From: Dermabacter sp. p3-SID358
Lineage (GTDB): Bacteria > Actinomycetota > Actinomycetes > Actinomycetales > Dermabacteraceae
NCBI RefSeq assembly: GCF_025147465.1
Contig: NZ_JALXOZ010000001.1
Span: 62,001-126,000, forward strand
DNA length: 64,000 bases
Reading direction: 5' to 3'
Shown here: positions 1 through 11,390 of the stretch, in pieces
How positions within the stretch are numbered: position 1 is the stretch's first letter
Layout: every line of letters starts with the position of its first letter
The notes under the pieces: generated by a model
Told to the model about the DNA's origin: nothing
The model's database searches: none
Seen by the model: only the letters and a program-made list of their open reading frames with translations
Made by a program: the position numbers and the translations under genes

Positions 1-2
1 GG

Positions 3-530
3 GCGATCCACTCGCCGTGGAATCCCGGTGGGGACAGGCCCGTTACCGAGATCATGCGTCCCGTGAAGTTTTACCCCGAATTCCTCACCGCGGACCGCGT
101 GATGGAGGAAATGCGCACCTCACGCGTGCATGTTGGCATTCCCGTCGACGAGTACGGCGGCGTCGCCGGGATCGTCACGATCGAGGATATTCTCGAAGAG
201 ATCGTAGGAGAGATCGCCGACGAGCACGATCGGCGCGAGCAGGAAGCCGAAAAACTCTCCGAAGGCGAATATCGCGTATCTTCGCGCATGACGGTCGTTG
301 AGGTTGGCGAACTCTTCGACCTTGAGATTGAAGACGAAGACGTCGACACGATCGGCGGCCTCCTCGCAAAGACCATCGGGCGAGTGCCGATTATCGGGGC
401 CGAAGGCGACGCACACGGCATTCACATGGAAGCAGATCGCACGAGCGGGCGGCGCAAGCAGGTCTCGACGATTCTCGTGAGCCGCACACCGCGCACGGCC
501 GAGAACGACACGGGCGAGAGCGACGACTAG
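3..530 (+). CDS. CorC/HlyC-family CBS-domain protein, C-terminal part
   Basis: The reading frame is already open at the left edge, so the N-terminal membrane part lies outside the window. The visible part ends a CBS domain pair (VHVGIPVDEYGGVAGIVTIEDILEE is the typical CBS2 signature, seen in segments) and is followed by the CorC_HlyC C-terminal domain (SRMTVVEVGELFDLEI, then DTIGGLLAKTIGRVP). Proteins of this family are membrane CNNM/CorC-type transporters or their regulators, linked to magnesium and cobalt handling. The gene ends 10 bases before era, the usual neighbour in bacteria, so the two are probably co-transcribed. Confidence 0.9.
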   Translation, partial: AIHSPWNPGGDRPVTEIMRPVKFYPEFLTADRVMEEMRTSRVHVGIPVDEYGGVAGIVTIEDILEEIVGEIADEHDRREQEAEKLSEGEYRVSSRMTVVEVGELFDLEIEDEDVDTIGGLLAKTIGRVPIIGAEGDAHGIHMEADRTSGRRKQVSTILVSRTPRTAENDTGESDD

Positions 531-540
531 GAGAGCAAGA

Positions 541-1479
541 GTGGTAAGTGTGCATCGAAGTGGCTTCGTCGCGCTTGTGGGTAGGCCGAACGTCGGCAAA
601 TCAACCCTCACGAACGCTATGGTGGGCGATAAGGTCGCCATCACGAGTTCGAAGCCGCAGACGACGAGGCGCGCGATCCGAGGGATTGTGAGCCGCGAAA
701 ACGAACAGATCATCATCGTCGATACCCCGGGTGTGCACCGCCCGCGGACCCTCCTCGGCAAGCGCCTCAACGACCTCGTTCGCGAGACTCTCGCCGAAGT
801 CGACGTCGTGGGCTTTTGCTTGCCTGCGGACCAGAACATTGGGCCGGGCGACCGCTTTATTGCGGAGGATCTTCGACAATTGCGCGGCAACCGTCGGAGC
901 CCCGCGATCGTGGCGATCGTGACGAAAGCTGATCTCGTGAGCCGCGACGAACTCGCCGCGCACCTCATGGAGGTCGAGCAGTTTGTTCAGGCCGAAGATA
1001 TCGTGCCGATCTCCGCGCGCGAGGGAGAGCAGATCGACGTGCTCATGGACGTGATCGCGGCGCATCTTCCCGAGGGACCCGCGCTTTACCCCGACGATCA
1101 ACTCACCGAGGAGAGCGTGAGTGATCGCATTGCCGAACTCGTGCGCGAGGCTGCCCTCGAGGGCGTACGGGATGAGCTGCCGCACTCGCTTGCCGTCGTG
1201 GTCGAAGAGATTGTTGAGGAGTCTCTCGACGGTGATCCGTTCGCGGAGGTCGCGCCGGGGGAGGGGCGGCTCGTCGTTCGGGTGTCGCTCTTCGTGGAGC
1301 GCGATTCGCAAAAAGGCATCGTCATCGGCAGGGGCGGCAAGCGACTCAAGCAGGTTGGTACGAGAGCGCGCCGCGGCATCCGCGACCTCATGGGGCGCCC
1401 CGTGCATCTCGATATCCGTGTGAAGGTCGCGAAGGACTGGCAGCGTGATCCGAAGCAGCTCGGCCGCCTGGGCTTTTAG
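541..1479 (+). CDS. era: GTPase Era, 30S ribosome maturation
   Basis: Era is a GTPase that binds 16S rRNA near its 3' end and checks assembly of the small ribosomal subunit. The 312-residue length is normal. The G1 P-loop GRPNVGKS is at residues 14-21, the G3 motif DTPG at 61-64 and the G4 motif appears as TKAD at 128-131. A C-terminal KH RNA-binding domain carries GRGGKRL at 263-269. The GTG start at 541 has AGGAG about eight bases upstream, overlapping the end of the CorC gene. It is probably in one operon with that gene. Confidence 0.96.
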   Translation: MVSVHRSGFVALVGRPNVGKSTLTNAMVGDKVAITSSKPQTTRRAIRGIVSRENEQIIIVDTPGVHRPRTLLGKRLNDLVRETLAEVDVVGFCLPADQNIGPGDRFIAEDLRQLRGNRRSPAIVAIVTKADLVSRDELAAHLMEVEQFVQAEDIVPISAREGEQIDVLMDVIAAHLPEGPALYPDDQLTEESVSDRIAELVREAALEGVRDELPHSLAVVVEEIVEESLDGDPFAEVAPGEGRLVVRVSLFVERDSQKGIVIGRGGKRLKQVGTRARRGIRDLMGRPVHLDIRVKVAKDWQRDPKQLGRLGF

Positions 1480-1539
1480 CAATGTGGGTGGGTTCGTCTC
1501 ACAGTTCGAAAGTCCGACGGTAGCCTCCCTCGGGTCTGA

Positions 1540-3369
<1,830 letters not shown>

Positions 3370-3382
3370 GGGTTCGGGGCAG

Positions 3383-4153
3383 GTGGCCTCGAGACTTTAC
3401 CGAGATGATGCGATCGTTCTTCGCACCCAGGATTTGGGGGAAGCCGATCGCATCGTTACCCTCTATTCGAAGAACCACGGAAAGATCCGTGCCGTCGCGA
3501 AGGGCGTACGGAAAACATCCTCGCGCTTCGGGGCGAGGCTCGAGCCTTTCCAGCGCGTCGACGTGCAGTTCCACCGCGGCCGCTCGCTCGATACCGTCTC
3601 CCAGGTCGTGACGATCACGGCTTATGCCGAGCACATCGCTGGCGACTATGCGCGCTATACGGCCGCTGCGGCGATGGGAGAGGCCGTCGATCGCCTCACG
3701 AACGAAGGGTTTGATCCCACGAGCGCGCACTACATGATGCTCGTGGGCGCGCTCCATGCGCTCGTGCATTCGGAGCACCCACCCGTGCTAATCCTCGATG
3801 CCTTCCTCCTTCGGACGATCGCGATGGCGGGCTGGCGGCCGGAGCTTCGACGCTGTGCCGTGTGCGGTGCCGAAGGCCCTCACCAGGCGTTCGATGTGAG
3901 CCAAGGGGGAGTGGTATGCCGCGAGTGCCGGCGTCCCGGCGCCGTTGCCGCGCGCCCGAGCGTGACCGAGCACATGATTTTCCTCCTCGCAGGCGATTGG
4001 GACGAGGCTCTCGCGACCGATCTCGCCGCCCAAGGCGAAGCGGGTAGACTCATTGCGCGTATCCTCGCCTATCACCTGGAGCGGCCGCTTGCTGCCCTAG
4101 ACTTGGTGGATCGATCCATTGAGAGCGCCGCGGCGCTGAAGGAGCACGCGTGA
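3383..4153 (+). CDS. recO: DNA repair protein RecO
   Basis: RecO loads RecA onto SSB-coated DNA in the RecFOR recombination pathway. The 256-residue protein starts with an OB-fold ([20 protein letters not shown]) and has the typical zinc site with CAVC and CREC pairs in the C-terminal half. The GTG at 3383 is the family-consistent start and is preceded by a G-rich stretch. A longer open frame extends upstream into leuA, but that part is out of frame with leuA and is unlike RecO. Its stop codon overlaps the uppS start by four bases (GTGA), which suggests coupled translation. Confidence 0.94.
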   Translation: MASRLYRDDAIVLRTQDLGEADRIVTLYSKNHGKIRAVAKGVRKTSSRFGARLEPFQRVDVQFHRGRSLDTVSQVVTITAYAEHIAGDYARYTAAAAMGEAVDRLTNEGFDPTSAHYMMLVGALHALVHSEHPPVLILDAFLLRTIAMAGWRPELRRCAVCGAEGPHQAFDVSQGGVVCRECRRPGAVAARPSVTEHMIFLLAGDWDEALATDLAAQGEAGRLIARILAYHLERPLAALDLVDRSIESAAALKEHA

Positions 4154-4950
4154 ATTCCTCGTATGTGAAGCCCCCTGAGCATCCCTCGGGGGAGATCGCC
4201 CCGCGTCTCGAGGATCGTTTTATCCCGAGGCATGTCGCAGTTGTCATGGACGGCAACGGACGCTGGGCGAATAGGCGCGGCTTGCCGCGAACCGAGGGGC
4301 ACGCCGCAGGTGAGGCCGCGCTGCTCGACGTTGTCGCGGGTGCGATCCAGGTGGGCGTCACCCACCTGAGCGCCTACGCATTTTCGACGGAAAACTGGTC
4401 GCGGTCGCCAAGCGAAGTGCGCTTCCTCATGGGGTTTTCGCGCAGCGTTCTACGCCGGCAGCGCGACACGCTTAATTCGTGGGGCGTGCGCATCAAATGG
4501 ATCGGCCAATCCAAGCGTCTGTGGCCGAGTGTCATCAAGGAGTTGCGTGAAGCCGAGGAGCTGACGAAGCACAACACAGGTCTCACGCTCTACATGTGCG
4601 TGAACTACGGAGGCCAGGCAGAACTTGCGGATGCGGTGCGCGAGATCGCCGCGAAGGTCAAGAGCGGCAAGCTTTCGCCCTCGCGCGTGAATGAGAAGAC
4701 CATCCGCGCGCACCTATACGATCCGGACATGCCCGACGTCGACCTTTTTATCCGCACCTCGGGAGAGCAACGCACCTCCAACTTCCTCCTGTGGGAGGCA
4801 GCGTATGCCGAATTGCTTTTCGTTCCCGAGCTGTGGCCCGATGTCGATAGGCGAACGCTCTGGCGCGCGATCCTCGACTACGCGAAGCGCGACCGCCGAT
4901 TCGGCGGCGCGGTCGATAAGGTCGCGAGTTCCGCTGAAAGCGATGCGTAG
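4150..4950 (+). CDS. uppS: Isoprenyl transferase (undecaprenyl/polyprenyl diphosphate synthase)
   Basis: This cis-prenyltransferase builds the long-chain polyprenyl diphosphate that carries cell-wall precursors. The diphosphate-binding motif [14 protein letters not shown] and the downstream TEGHAAGE are present. The conserved C-terminal block [20 protein letters not shown] is also present, in the usual order. The length of 266 residues is normal. It overlaps recO by four bases. The chain length of the product cannot be read from the sequence. Confidence 0.94.
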   Translation: MNSSYVKPPEHPSGEIAPRLEDRFIPRHVAVVMDGNGRWANRRGLPRTEGHAAGEAALLDVVAGAIQVGVTHLSAYAFSTENWSRSPSEVRFLMGFSRSVLRRQRDTLNSWGVRIKWIGQSKRLWPSVIKELREAEELTKHNTGLTLYMCVNYGGQAELADAVREIAAKVKSGKLSPSRVNEKTIRAHLYDPDMPDVDLFIRTSGEQRTSNFLLWEAAYAELLFVPELWPDVDRRTLWRAILDYAKRDRRFGGAVDKVASSAESDA

Positions 4951-4956
4951 GGTGCG

Positions 4957-5523
4957 CTAGTTTTCGCGTGTCTCGACCTCGTGCGCACGACCATCTGGGA
5001 GAAGGGGAGCCTTTTCCCCCGTGATATTGCGTGTGCGCGCGAGCTCACGTGTGGCCCGGTTCCGCTCGGCACGCTTGCGAAGAATATAGAAGGTGAGGAG
5101 TCCGACGGCTGCCACGGCAATCGCCGCCGCAACGTAGGGATTGGTGAGGGCCACCTCCCACCACAGGGCGAAGGCGGCGAGGCCCACTGTCGCGTAGATG
5201 ACGGCCCACGCGAATCCACCGACGATGAGCGCGGGGATGTAGCGCGTAAGAGGCATACGGGTGATACCCGCGGCGAGATTGGCGGCTGTTTGGAACCCGA
5301 CTGTGAGGAAGCTCAGGGCAACGATCGGTGCACCCCATCTATTGACTTTCTCGGCAGCACTTTCCACACGTGGGCTCGTGAGGATGGCGTGGAAGCGCCC
5401 GCGGTCGGCAAGCTTGTAGGCGAGACGGCCTAATAGGTAGGTTCCTCCGGCGCGGCAATAGATCACGACGAGGAGAAACGCGATCGCGGGGATGAGGGGG
5501 AGAGAGTTAATCCAATCAAGCAT
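4957..5523 (-). CDS. DedA-family membrane protein
   Basis: This 188-residue protein has about four hydrophobic segments and the DedA/VTT layout, with the region WGAPIVALSFLTVGFQTAANLAAGITRMP matching the family's central re-entrant segment (quoted in pieces). DedA proteins act in membrane lipid flipping and membrane-potential homeostasis. The arginine found in the RFIPGVR segment of many members is replaced here (SFLTVGF), so activity may differ. It ends six bases from the convergent uppS. A charged cytoplasmic tail closes the protein. It lies 15 bases downstream of zur on the same strand and may be read through from it. Confidence 0.75.
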   Translation of the reverse strand: MLDWINSLPLIPAIAFLLVVIYCRAGGTYLLGRLAYKLADRGRFHAILTSPRVESAAEKVNRWGAPIVALSFLTVGFQTAANLAAGITRMPLTRYIPALIVGGFAWAVIYATVGLAAFALWWEVALTNPYVAAAIAVAAVGLLTFYILRKRAERNRATRELARTRNITGEKAPLLPDGRAHEVETREN

Positions 5524-5538
5524 TCGAACGGGGCGCGC

Positions 5539-5955
5539 CTACTGTGATGTGCCAGCGGCCGAGCATTCGGGGCAAAGCCCAAAGATCTCCATTGTGTGCT
5601 CGATTTCGGTGAAGCCATTCTCGTGGGCAATCGTGTTCGCCCATTCCTCAAGTTCGGGCGGCAGAAACTCGACGGTTTTGCCACAAGCGCGGCATACGAG
5701 GTGATGGTGGTGCGATTCCGTGGTGCATTGGCGATAGATCGCCTCGCCGGAATCGGTGATGATCACGTCCACGAGACCGGCGTCAACGAGTGGCTGCATG
5801 TTGCGGTACACGGTCGCGAGGCCCACCGACTCGCCGTCGGCCCTCAAGAGATCGTGAAGTTGCTGCGCCGTCATGAAATCTTGTGCCGATTCGAGCGCCC
5901 GCAGAATCGCGGTGCGTTGCTTTGTGGTGCGGAGTGGTTTCGCCACGTCAATCAC
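5539..5955 (-). CDS. zur: Fur-family regulator, probable zinc uptake regulator Zur
   Basis: The 138-residue protein has an N-terminal winged helix (TTKQRTAILRALE, then VGLATVYRNMQPLVDAGLV). Its dimerisation domain carries a HHHHLVCRACGK metal region and a C-terminal CPEC pair, a typical Fur/Zur structural zinc site. Its place as last gene of a zinc ABC-transporter operon, overlapping znuB by four bases, argues for Zur over iron-sensing Fur. The start is a GTG inside the znuB stop. It would repress the operon when zinc is plentiful. Confidence 0.88.
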   Translation of the reverse strand: MIDVAKPLRTTKQRTAILRALESAQDFMTAQQLHDLLRADGESVGLATVYRNMQPLVDAGLVDVIITDSGEAIYRQCTTESHHHHLVCRACGKTVEFLPPELEEWANTIAHENGFTEIEHTMEIFGLCPECSAAGTSQ

Positions 5956-6821
5956 GTGCCCTTCGGTTCATGTGAGACTCGCGCGCGGCCAAGAAACGTT
6001 TGCGCGAGAACCCCCAGGATATAGAACGCAATTGCAATCAGCACGATGACTCCGCCGGGCGGAAGGTCGACGTACACGGTGAGAAGTAGACCGCTGACGG
6101 CACACACCACACCGAGGAGCATGCTCACGCGCATCGTGCGGGCGAAGCCACGAACGACCTGCTGTGAGGCGGCGACGGGAACGATCATGAGGGCGGAAAC
6201 CATGAGCGCGCCCACGATTCGCATCGCAAGCGTGACGGTCAGCGCTGCCATGATCGCGATGAGCACGTTCACGGCACGCACGGGAAGCCCGATCGCACGT
6301 GCATGTTCCTCGTCGCTAGTGACAGCGAACAGGAGAGGGCGTGCCCCCACGCCAATCACGAGAATCGCGAGGGCGAGCGCGAGAGCCACCCATAGATCGG
6401 AGTGCGTCACGGTCGCAAGCGAACCGAAGAGGTACGCCATGAGGCTCTGCGAGGTGCCGCCCGCGAGCTGGATGATCACGACCCCTCCGGCGATACCGCC
6501 ATAAAAGAGAATCGCGAGAGCGGTATCCCTGCTCGTGTGCCCCACTTCGCGCACGTATTCGATGAGGACCGCACCAATAACGCTTGCAAGGAGCGCGCCT
6601 GGGATCGCGAGTGCATCGCTGCTCGAAAGCTGGAAGATTGAACCCGCGAGCCATCCAAGGGCAACTCCCGTGAGTGCGACGTGACCGAGCCCGTCGCCGA
6701 GAAGCGAGAGACGCTTTTGCACGAGGTATGTCCCAACGACGGGGGCGGTGAGGCCCACAAGAACCGCGATGATGAGCGGGTAACGGACGATCGGTGAAAG
6801 GAGAAGGTCGATAGGGCTCAC
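5952..6821 (-). CDS. znuB: Zinc ABC transporter permease
   Basis: ZnuB is the membrane subunit of a metal-ion ABC importer (ABC-3 family). The 289 residues form about eight hydrophobic helices. The LLGDGLGHVALTGVALGWL segment is the family's signature region. It overlaps znuC upstream and zur downstream by four bases each, a sign of tight translational coupling. Manganese transport is possible in this family, but the histidine-rich partner ZnuA and the neighbouring Zur favour zinc. Confidence 0.9.
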   Translation of the reverse strand: MSPIDLLLSPIVRYPLIIAVLVGLTAPVVGTYLVQKRLSLLGDGLGHVALTGVALGWLAGSIFQLSSSDALAIPGALLASVIGAVLIEYVREVGHTSRDTALAILFYGGIAGGVVIIQLAGGTSQSLMAYLFGSLATVTHSDLWVALALALAILVIGVGARPLLFAVTSDEEHARAIGLPVRAVNVLIAIMAALTVTLAMRIVGALMVSALMIVPVAASQQVVRGFARTMRVSMLLGVVCAVSGLLLTVYVDLPPGGVIVLIAIAFYILGVLAQTFLGRARVSHEPKGT

Positions 6822-7600
6822 GGGTGAATCTCATTCCCTAGGCACTGGTCGATGGTCGCATTCACGTGATGCTTGCCATCTTCGCTCTCACTCGCAGAGG
6901 CGTGAGGATCGTCATGGGGCAGCGGCCCGTCGTGAACGATACGCCCCTCTTCCATGACGATCGCCCGCGTGACGAGGTCCCGCAGGGGGTCGAGGTCGTG
7001 GAGAACCACAACGACAGTTGTGCCGCGCTCGTGGAGCTTTGCGATGAGACTCGAGATGTTTTCCTGGGTAGCGGAATCGACACCAGTGAACGGCTCGTCG
7101 AGGACGAGGATGCGCGGTTCGCGCGCAAGGGCGCGGGCAATCATGACGCGCTGGCGCTGGCCCCCGGACATTTCCGTCACGGCCCGGGAGCTGAGATCCG
7201 CGAGCCCCACGAAGTCGAGAGCACGTTCAACCTTCTGTTTCGAAGCCCTCGCGAAAAGTCGACTGCTCGTGAGGAGGCCGCTCGACACAGTTTCATAGGC
7301 GCTCGCAGCGATGTTGCCGCTAAACGCCGCCATCTGCGGGACGTAGCCGATCGCATCGTGGACGCCTCGAGTCGACGATGGCCGCCCGAGAATCTGCGCG
7401 CTCCCGCTCGCCATGGGAAGAACCCCGATCATCGCCTTGAGCAAAGTCGATTTGCCCGAGCCGTTTGGGCCGAGGATCGCGACGACCTCGCCCTCGCTAA
7501 TGCGAGTCGTGACGTCTTTGAGCACGACGGAACCGCCGCGCACGAGGTTCACATGGCGAACCTCAAACGCGGCGGCGTCGTGAGTAGTAGCGGTGCTCAC
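6818..7600 (-). CDS. znuC: Zinc ABC transporter ATP-binding protein
   Basis: This is the ATPase subunit of the importer, 260 residues long. The Walker A motif GPNGSGKST, the ABC signature MSGGQRQRV and the Walker B with catalytic glutamate ILVLDEPFTG are all intact, and the H-loop histidine is in VVVLHDLD. The C-terminus is slightly histidine-rich. Translation starts at a GTG overlapping the znuA stop codon. Confidence 0.93.
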   Translation of the reverse strand: MSTATTHDAAAFEVRHVNLVRGGSVVLKDVTTRISEGEVVAILGPNGSGKSTLLKAMIGVLPMASGSAQILGRPSSTRGVHDAIGYVPQMAAFSGNIAASAYETVSSGLLTSSRLFARASKQKVERALDFVGLADLSSRAVTEMSGGQRQRVMIARALAREPRILVLDEPFTGVDSATQENISSLIAKLHERGTTVVVVLHDLDPLRDLVTRAIVMEEGRIVHDGPLPHDDPHASASESEDGKHHVNATIDQCLGNEIHP

Positions 7601-8682
7601 TGCCAGGAGGCAACGAGCTTGTCGGCATTTTCTCGCATGACCTGAGCATAATCTTTCTTCGCATCGAGCTGCGTCTCAAGATTGTCGAGCTCCTCGGCCT
7701 TTGCACCCGTGCGGCTCGCGAGTGCCTCCGCTACCGCGGGAGTCGCGGATGTCTCGAAGAACACGGTCGTGAGCTTTTCCTTCTTCACGAGGTCTGCGAG
7801 CTCGAGCAGGCGCTCCGTCGACGGTTCATTCTCGGGGTCGATGCCCGCGATACCGATCTGGTGCAGGTCGTAGGTGTCGGCGAGGTAGGCGAAAGCAGTG
7901 TGGCTCGTGATGAACGACTTCTCGCGCTTCACCGACTCGTACTTCGTGTGAAGCTCCTCGTCGAGTTCCGTGAGTTCCTTCTCGAGTGCCTCGTAGTTCT
8001 TGGCGTAGTCCTCGGCGTGGTCGGCATCGATCTCAGACAGAGAATCGGCGAGTGCCTTTGCTGCCTTGATCATGCGGTGGGGATCCTGCCAGAAGTGAGG
8101 ATCGATGCCGCCGTGATCGTGGTCGTGTCCCTCGTGGCCGTGATCGTCGTGCTCGTGAGCGTGATCTTCGCCGTGCTCATGGTCGTGCTCATCGCCACCG
8201 GCATCGCTTGCGCCATGTTCATGTTCGTGCTCATGTTCGTGCTCGTGCTCATGCTCGTCGCCGCTCGCGGGAAGGATGTCCACGAAATCGTTGAGGTTCA
8301 CAAGGTTCTTCGGCTTGTGTGCCTTGATCGCGTCGTCAACCGCGTTCTGGTAGTGCTCGATCTGCACCACGAGATCGGCGTCGGCCATCTGCGCAACCTG
8401 CTGCACCGAGAGCTCAAGGCCATGCGGGTCGATGCCCGGCTTGACCGGGTTGATGATGGAGACGTGCTTTCCGCCAATCTTCTCGGCGAGGTACTGGGTG
8501 GGGTAGCACGTGATCATGACCGAGACATCGCCGGATCCCGAGCTACCGTCGGAATCCTTGCCCCCGCCCGAGGTGCCGCCGCAGCCCGCAAGGAGGGCGG
8601 CGAAGGTGAGTCCGCCGCCGAGCGCGAAAGCGCGACGCGAGACCGGTGTGGAAAGGCCGTGAGAAGAACGTGAAGTACTCAT
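7597..8682 (-). CDS. znuA: Zinc-binding lipoprotein ZnuA
   Basis: ZnuA is the extracellular zinc-binding protein that feeds the ZnuBC importer. The 361-residue protein begins with a twin-arginine signal (SRRAFALGG) and a lipobox ending at Cys34 (LLAGC), so it is probably a Tat-exported lipoprotein. Residues from about 141 to 191 form a His/Asp/Glu-rich loop with repeated EH and DH pairs, typical of zinc-specific cluster A-I binding proteins. The ATG at 8682 is chosen because a candidate -10 element lies seven bases upstream and no ribosome site is present; a longer in-frame ATG at 8751 lies upstream of that promoter. Confidence 0.93.
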   Translation of the reverse strand: MSTSRSSHGLSTPVSRRAFALGGGLTFAALLAGCGGTSGGGKDSDGSSGSGDVSVMITCYPTQYLAEKIGGKHVSIINPVKPGIDPHGLELSVQQVAQMADADLVVQIEHYQNAVDDAIKAHKPKNLVNLNDFVDILPASGDEHEHEHEHEHEHEHGASDAGGDEHDHEHGEDHAHEHDDHGHEGHDHDHGGIDPHFWQDPHRMIKAAKALADSLSEIDADHAEDYAKNYEALEKELTELDEELHTKYESVKREKSFITSHTAFAYLADTYDLHQIGIAGIDPENEPSTERLLELADLVKKEKLTTVFFETSATPAVAEALASRTGAKAEELDNLETQLDAKKDYAQVMRENADKLVASWQ

Positions 8683-8719
8683 GAGAACTATTATCAATGA
8701 TGGTTGTGGGATGCGGCAA
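8682..8719 (-). promoter_or_regulatory. znuA promoter with overlapping candidate Zur box
   Basis: Read on the minus strand, TTGCCG (8719-8714) is followed after 18 bases by GATAAT (8695-8690), and the znuA ATG begins seven bases later. The predicted transcript therefore starts at the start codon. The 15-bp element TGAGAACTATTATCA (8682-8696, plus strand) is a 7-1-7 imperfect inverted repeat of the Fur/Zur-box type, with five of seven pairs matching. It covers the -10 box and the start point, a good position for repression. Confidence 0.6.
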
Positions 8720-8824
8720 ATCTGAGGCCGTGCATGTGAAAGAAGGAGCAACGATTCGGTGGTTTCTGGTTAGGGTGGAAGAAAGCGCGCAAGCCATGTG
8801 CGCCAAGCGTTTCAAGGAGATCTC

Positions 8825-10213
8825 GTGGCGAAGCCCCAACCGTCGAAGCTCGATAACGTCATCGCCCTCGCAAAGAAGCGTGGATTCGTATTCCCCGCCG
8901 GCGATATCTACGGCGGCACGCGCTCGGCGTGGGACTATGGCCCGCTTGGCGTGGAGCTCAAGGAAAACATCAAGCGCCAGTGGTGGCGCACGTTCGTGAC
9001 CTCGCGCGCCGACATGGTGGGGCTCGACTCCTCGATCATCTTGCCCACGCGCGTGTGGGAGGCCTCTGGCCACGTAAAAACCTTTACCGATCCGCTCATT
9101 GAGTGCCGCAGTTGCCACAATCGCTTCCGCGAGGATCACCTCATTGAAGAGTTCGAAGAACGCAAGGGCCGCAAAGCTGAGGGCATGAGCGAGATCCCGT
9201 GCCCGAATTGCGGCACAAAGGGTGAATTCACCGAACCGCAGCAGTTCTCGGGCCTCATGAAGACCTACCTCGGCGCTGTGGATAACGAAGAGGGCCTGCA
9301 CTACCTTCGACCCGAGACCGCGCAGGGCATCTTCGTGAACTTCCTCAACGTCGTTAATGCCGCGCGCGTAAAGCCGCCGTTCGGCATCGGCCAGGTGGGC
9401 AAATCTTTCCGCAACGAGATCACCCCCGGCAACTTTATTTTCCGCACGCGCGAATTCGAACAGATGGAAATCGAGTTCTTCACGCAGCCCGAACGTGCCG
9501 GCGAGTTTTTCGACGAATGGGTCGAGGCGTGTGAGAAATGGTTTTTCGATCTCGGTATCAAACCGGAAAACATTCGCCGCTTTGACGTTCCGGAAGAGGA
9601 GCGTGCCCACTATTCGGATGCCACCATCGACCTCGAGTACCGGTTTGGTTTTCAGGGCAGCGAATGGGGTGAGCTCATGGGCGTCGCTAACCGCACTGAC
9701 TTCGACCTCGCAAGCCACACCGAGGCTTCGGGCACGAAGATGCAGTACTTTGACCAGGCAAGTGGCGAACGCTACACGCCCTACGTCATTGAGCCGTCCT
9801 TTGGCCTTACTCGTTCGATGATGGCCTTCCTGATCGACGCGTACGAAGAAGACGAAGCCCCCAACACGAAGGGCGGCGTGGACAAGCGCACCGTGCTCAA
9901 GCTCGATCCGCGTCTCGCGCCGGTCAAGGTTGCCGTGCTTCCGCTCTCCAAGAGCGAGGATCTTCAGCCCACCGCGCACAAGCTCGCCACGGAACTTCGC
10001 GGGCTGTGGAACATCGAGATGGATCTCTCGGGCGCGATTGGCCGCCGCTACCGCCGTCAAGACGAAATCGGCACTCCCTATTGCGTCACGGTGGACTTCG
10101 ACACGCTCGAGGATCAGGCCGTGACAGTGCGCGACCGCGACACGATGGCGCAGGAGCGTGTGGCACTTTCTCAGATCAAGGGCTACCTCGCCGAACGCCT
10201 CGCAGGCTGCTAA
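8825..10213 (+). CDS. glyS: Glycyl-tRNA synthetase, alpha2 type
   Basis: This enzyme attaches glycine to tRNA-Gly and is a class IIa synthetase of the single-chain homodimer type usual in Actinomycetota. The 462-residue protein has the class II motifs, an inserted zinc-ribbon-like part with CRSC and CPNCG pairs, and a C-terminal anticodon-binding domain ([13 protein letters not shown] onward). The GTG at 8825 is preferred because AAGGAG lies five bases before it; an in-frame GTG at 8798 has none. It heads a run of plus-strand genes divergent from znuA. Confidence 0.96.
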   Translation: MAKPQPSKLDNVIALAKKRGFVFPAGDIYGGTRSAWDYGPLGVELKENIKRQWWRTFVTSRADMVGLDSSIILPTRVWEASGHVKTFTDPLIECRSCHNRFREDHLIEEFEERKGRKAEGMSEIPCPNCGTKGEFTEPQQFSGLMKTYLGAVDNEEGLHYLRPETAQGIFVNFLNVVNAARVKPPFGIGQVGKSFRNEITPGNFIFRTREFEQMEIEFFTQPERAGEFFDEWVEACEKWFFDLGIKPENIRRFDVPEEERAHYSDATIDLEYRFGFQGSEWGELMGVANRTDFDLASHTEASGTKMQYFDQASGERYTPYVIEPSFGLTRSMMAFLIDAYEEDEAPNTKGGVDKRTVLKLDPRLAPVKVAVLPLSKSEDLQPTAHKLATELRGLWNIEMDLSGAIGRRYRRQDEIGTPYCVTVDFDTLEDQAVTVRDRDTMAQERVALSQIKGYLAERLAGC

Positions 10214-10229
10214 GGAACGCCCTTCACGT

Positions 10230-11387
10230 ATGAATCGTTCCCTCACGATCGGCCCCCACACGAGCGACACCCCCGTCGTTCTCGCCCCGATGGCGGGGGT
10301 CACGAACATGCCGTTTCGACTTTTGTGCCGCGAGTTTGGTGCGCGCCATTCGGCGAATGACGGTGGTTTTTTCGTTTCCGAAATGGTGACAAGCCGCGCG
10401 ATTGTGGAGCGGCACCCGGAGACGATGCGTCTCGTGACGATGGGGCCGCGCGAAACGCCGCGCTCAATCCAACTCTACGGGGTGGACCCCGCGACGATCG
10501 CTGCCTCCATTCGCGTACTTCGCGAGCTCGACCTCGTTGATCACGTGGACCTCAATTTCGGCTGCCCCGTTCCCAAAGTCACTCGCAAGGGTGGCGGTGC
10601 TGTGCTTCCGTGGAAAACGGAACTGTTCACCCGCATCGTGACCGAGGCAGTGAAAGCAGCCGAGGATGTACCCGTGACGGTCAAGACTCGCATGGGGGTC
10701 GATGATTCGCACCTCACCTACCTGGACGCAGGCCGCATCGCGGAAGAAGCGGGTGCTGCCGCGATCGCTCTTCACGGCCGCACCGCGAACCAGCACTACT
10801 CCGGGCATGCCCGCTGGGAGGCAATCGCGAAGCTCAAGCAGGCCGTGACGAGCATCCCCGTGCTTGGCAACGGCGATATCTGGAGCGCAGAGGATGCCCT
10901 GCGAATGGTTGAGGAAACCGGATGCGATGGGGTCGTCGTTGGCCGCGGCTGCCAGGGGCGCCCGTGGCTCTTCGCCGACCTCGCGGCAGGATTCGCCGGC
11001 AAGCCAGACAGGGTGAAACCCACGCTCGGCGAGGTTGCCCAAGTGCTCATTCGCCACGCGGAGCTTCTCATCGATTTCTTCGAAGACGAGGGCCGCGGTG
11101 TGCGGGATCTTCGCAAGCACGTCGGCTGGTACTTCAAGGGATATCCGGTGGGCGGCAAGGCTCGACATGCCCTTGCGACGATGGCCTCTCTCGACGACCT
11201 CAAGGAAAAGCTTGCCGTGCTCGATTGGGATGCCCCGTATCCAGGGGAGCCGGTCGAGGGGCCACGCGGGCGCGCGGGCCACCCGAAGCGCACGCATATG
11301 CCCGACGGCTGGCTCGACTCCCGCGAGATCTCCGATGAACATCGCGCCCGTTTGCACGAGGCGGAGTTGTCCGTCTCTGGAGGGTGA
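10230..11387 (+). CDS. dusB: tRNA-dihydrouridine synthase DusB
   Basis: DusB is an FMN enzyme that reduces uridines in the tRNA D-loop. The 385-residue protein shows APMAGVTNMPFR near residues 19-30, the catalytic-cysteine motif DLNFGCP, KTRMG and LHGRT in the TIM barrel, and a glycine-rich phosphate-binding GNGDIW. The ATG at 10230 follows the glyS stop by 16 bases. dgt follows after three bases, so glyS-dusB-dgt-dnaG looks like one operon. Confidence 0.93.
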   Translation: MNRSLTIGPHTSDTPVVLAPMAGVTNMPFRLLCREFGARHSANDGGFFVSEMVTSRAIVERHPETMRLVTMGPRETPRSIQLYGVDPATIAASIRVLRELDLVDHVDLNFGCPVPKVTRKGGGAVLPWKTELFTRIVTEAVKAAEDVPVTVKTRMGVDDSHLTYLDAGRIAEEAGAAAIALHGRTANQHYSGHARWEAIAKLKQAVTSIPVLGNGDIWSAEDALRMVEETGCDGVVVGRGCQGRPWLFADLAAGFAGKPDRVKPTLGEVAQVLIRHAELLIDFFEDEGRGVRDLRKHVGWYFKGYPVGGKARHALATMASLDDLKEKLAVLDWDAPYPGEPVEGPRGRAGHPKRTHMPDGWLDSREISDEHRARLHEAELSVSGG

Positions 11388-11390
11388 GTC

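Noticed and set aside
8070-8280. Short GAG/CAC repeat tract as a CRISPR or microsatellite locus
   Set aside because: The periodic sequence simply encodes the His/Glu-rich zinc-binding loop of ZnuA on the minus strand. There are no spacers.
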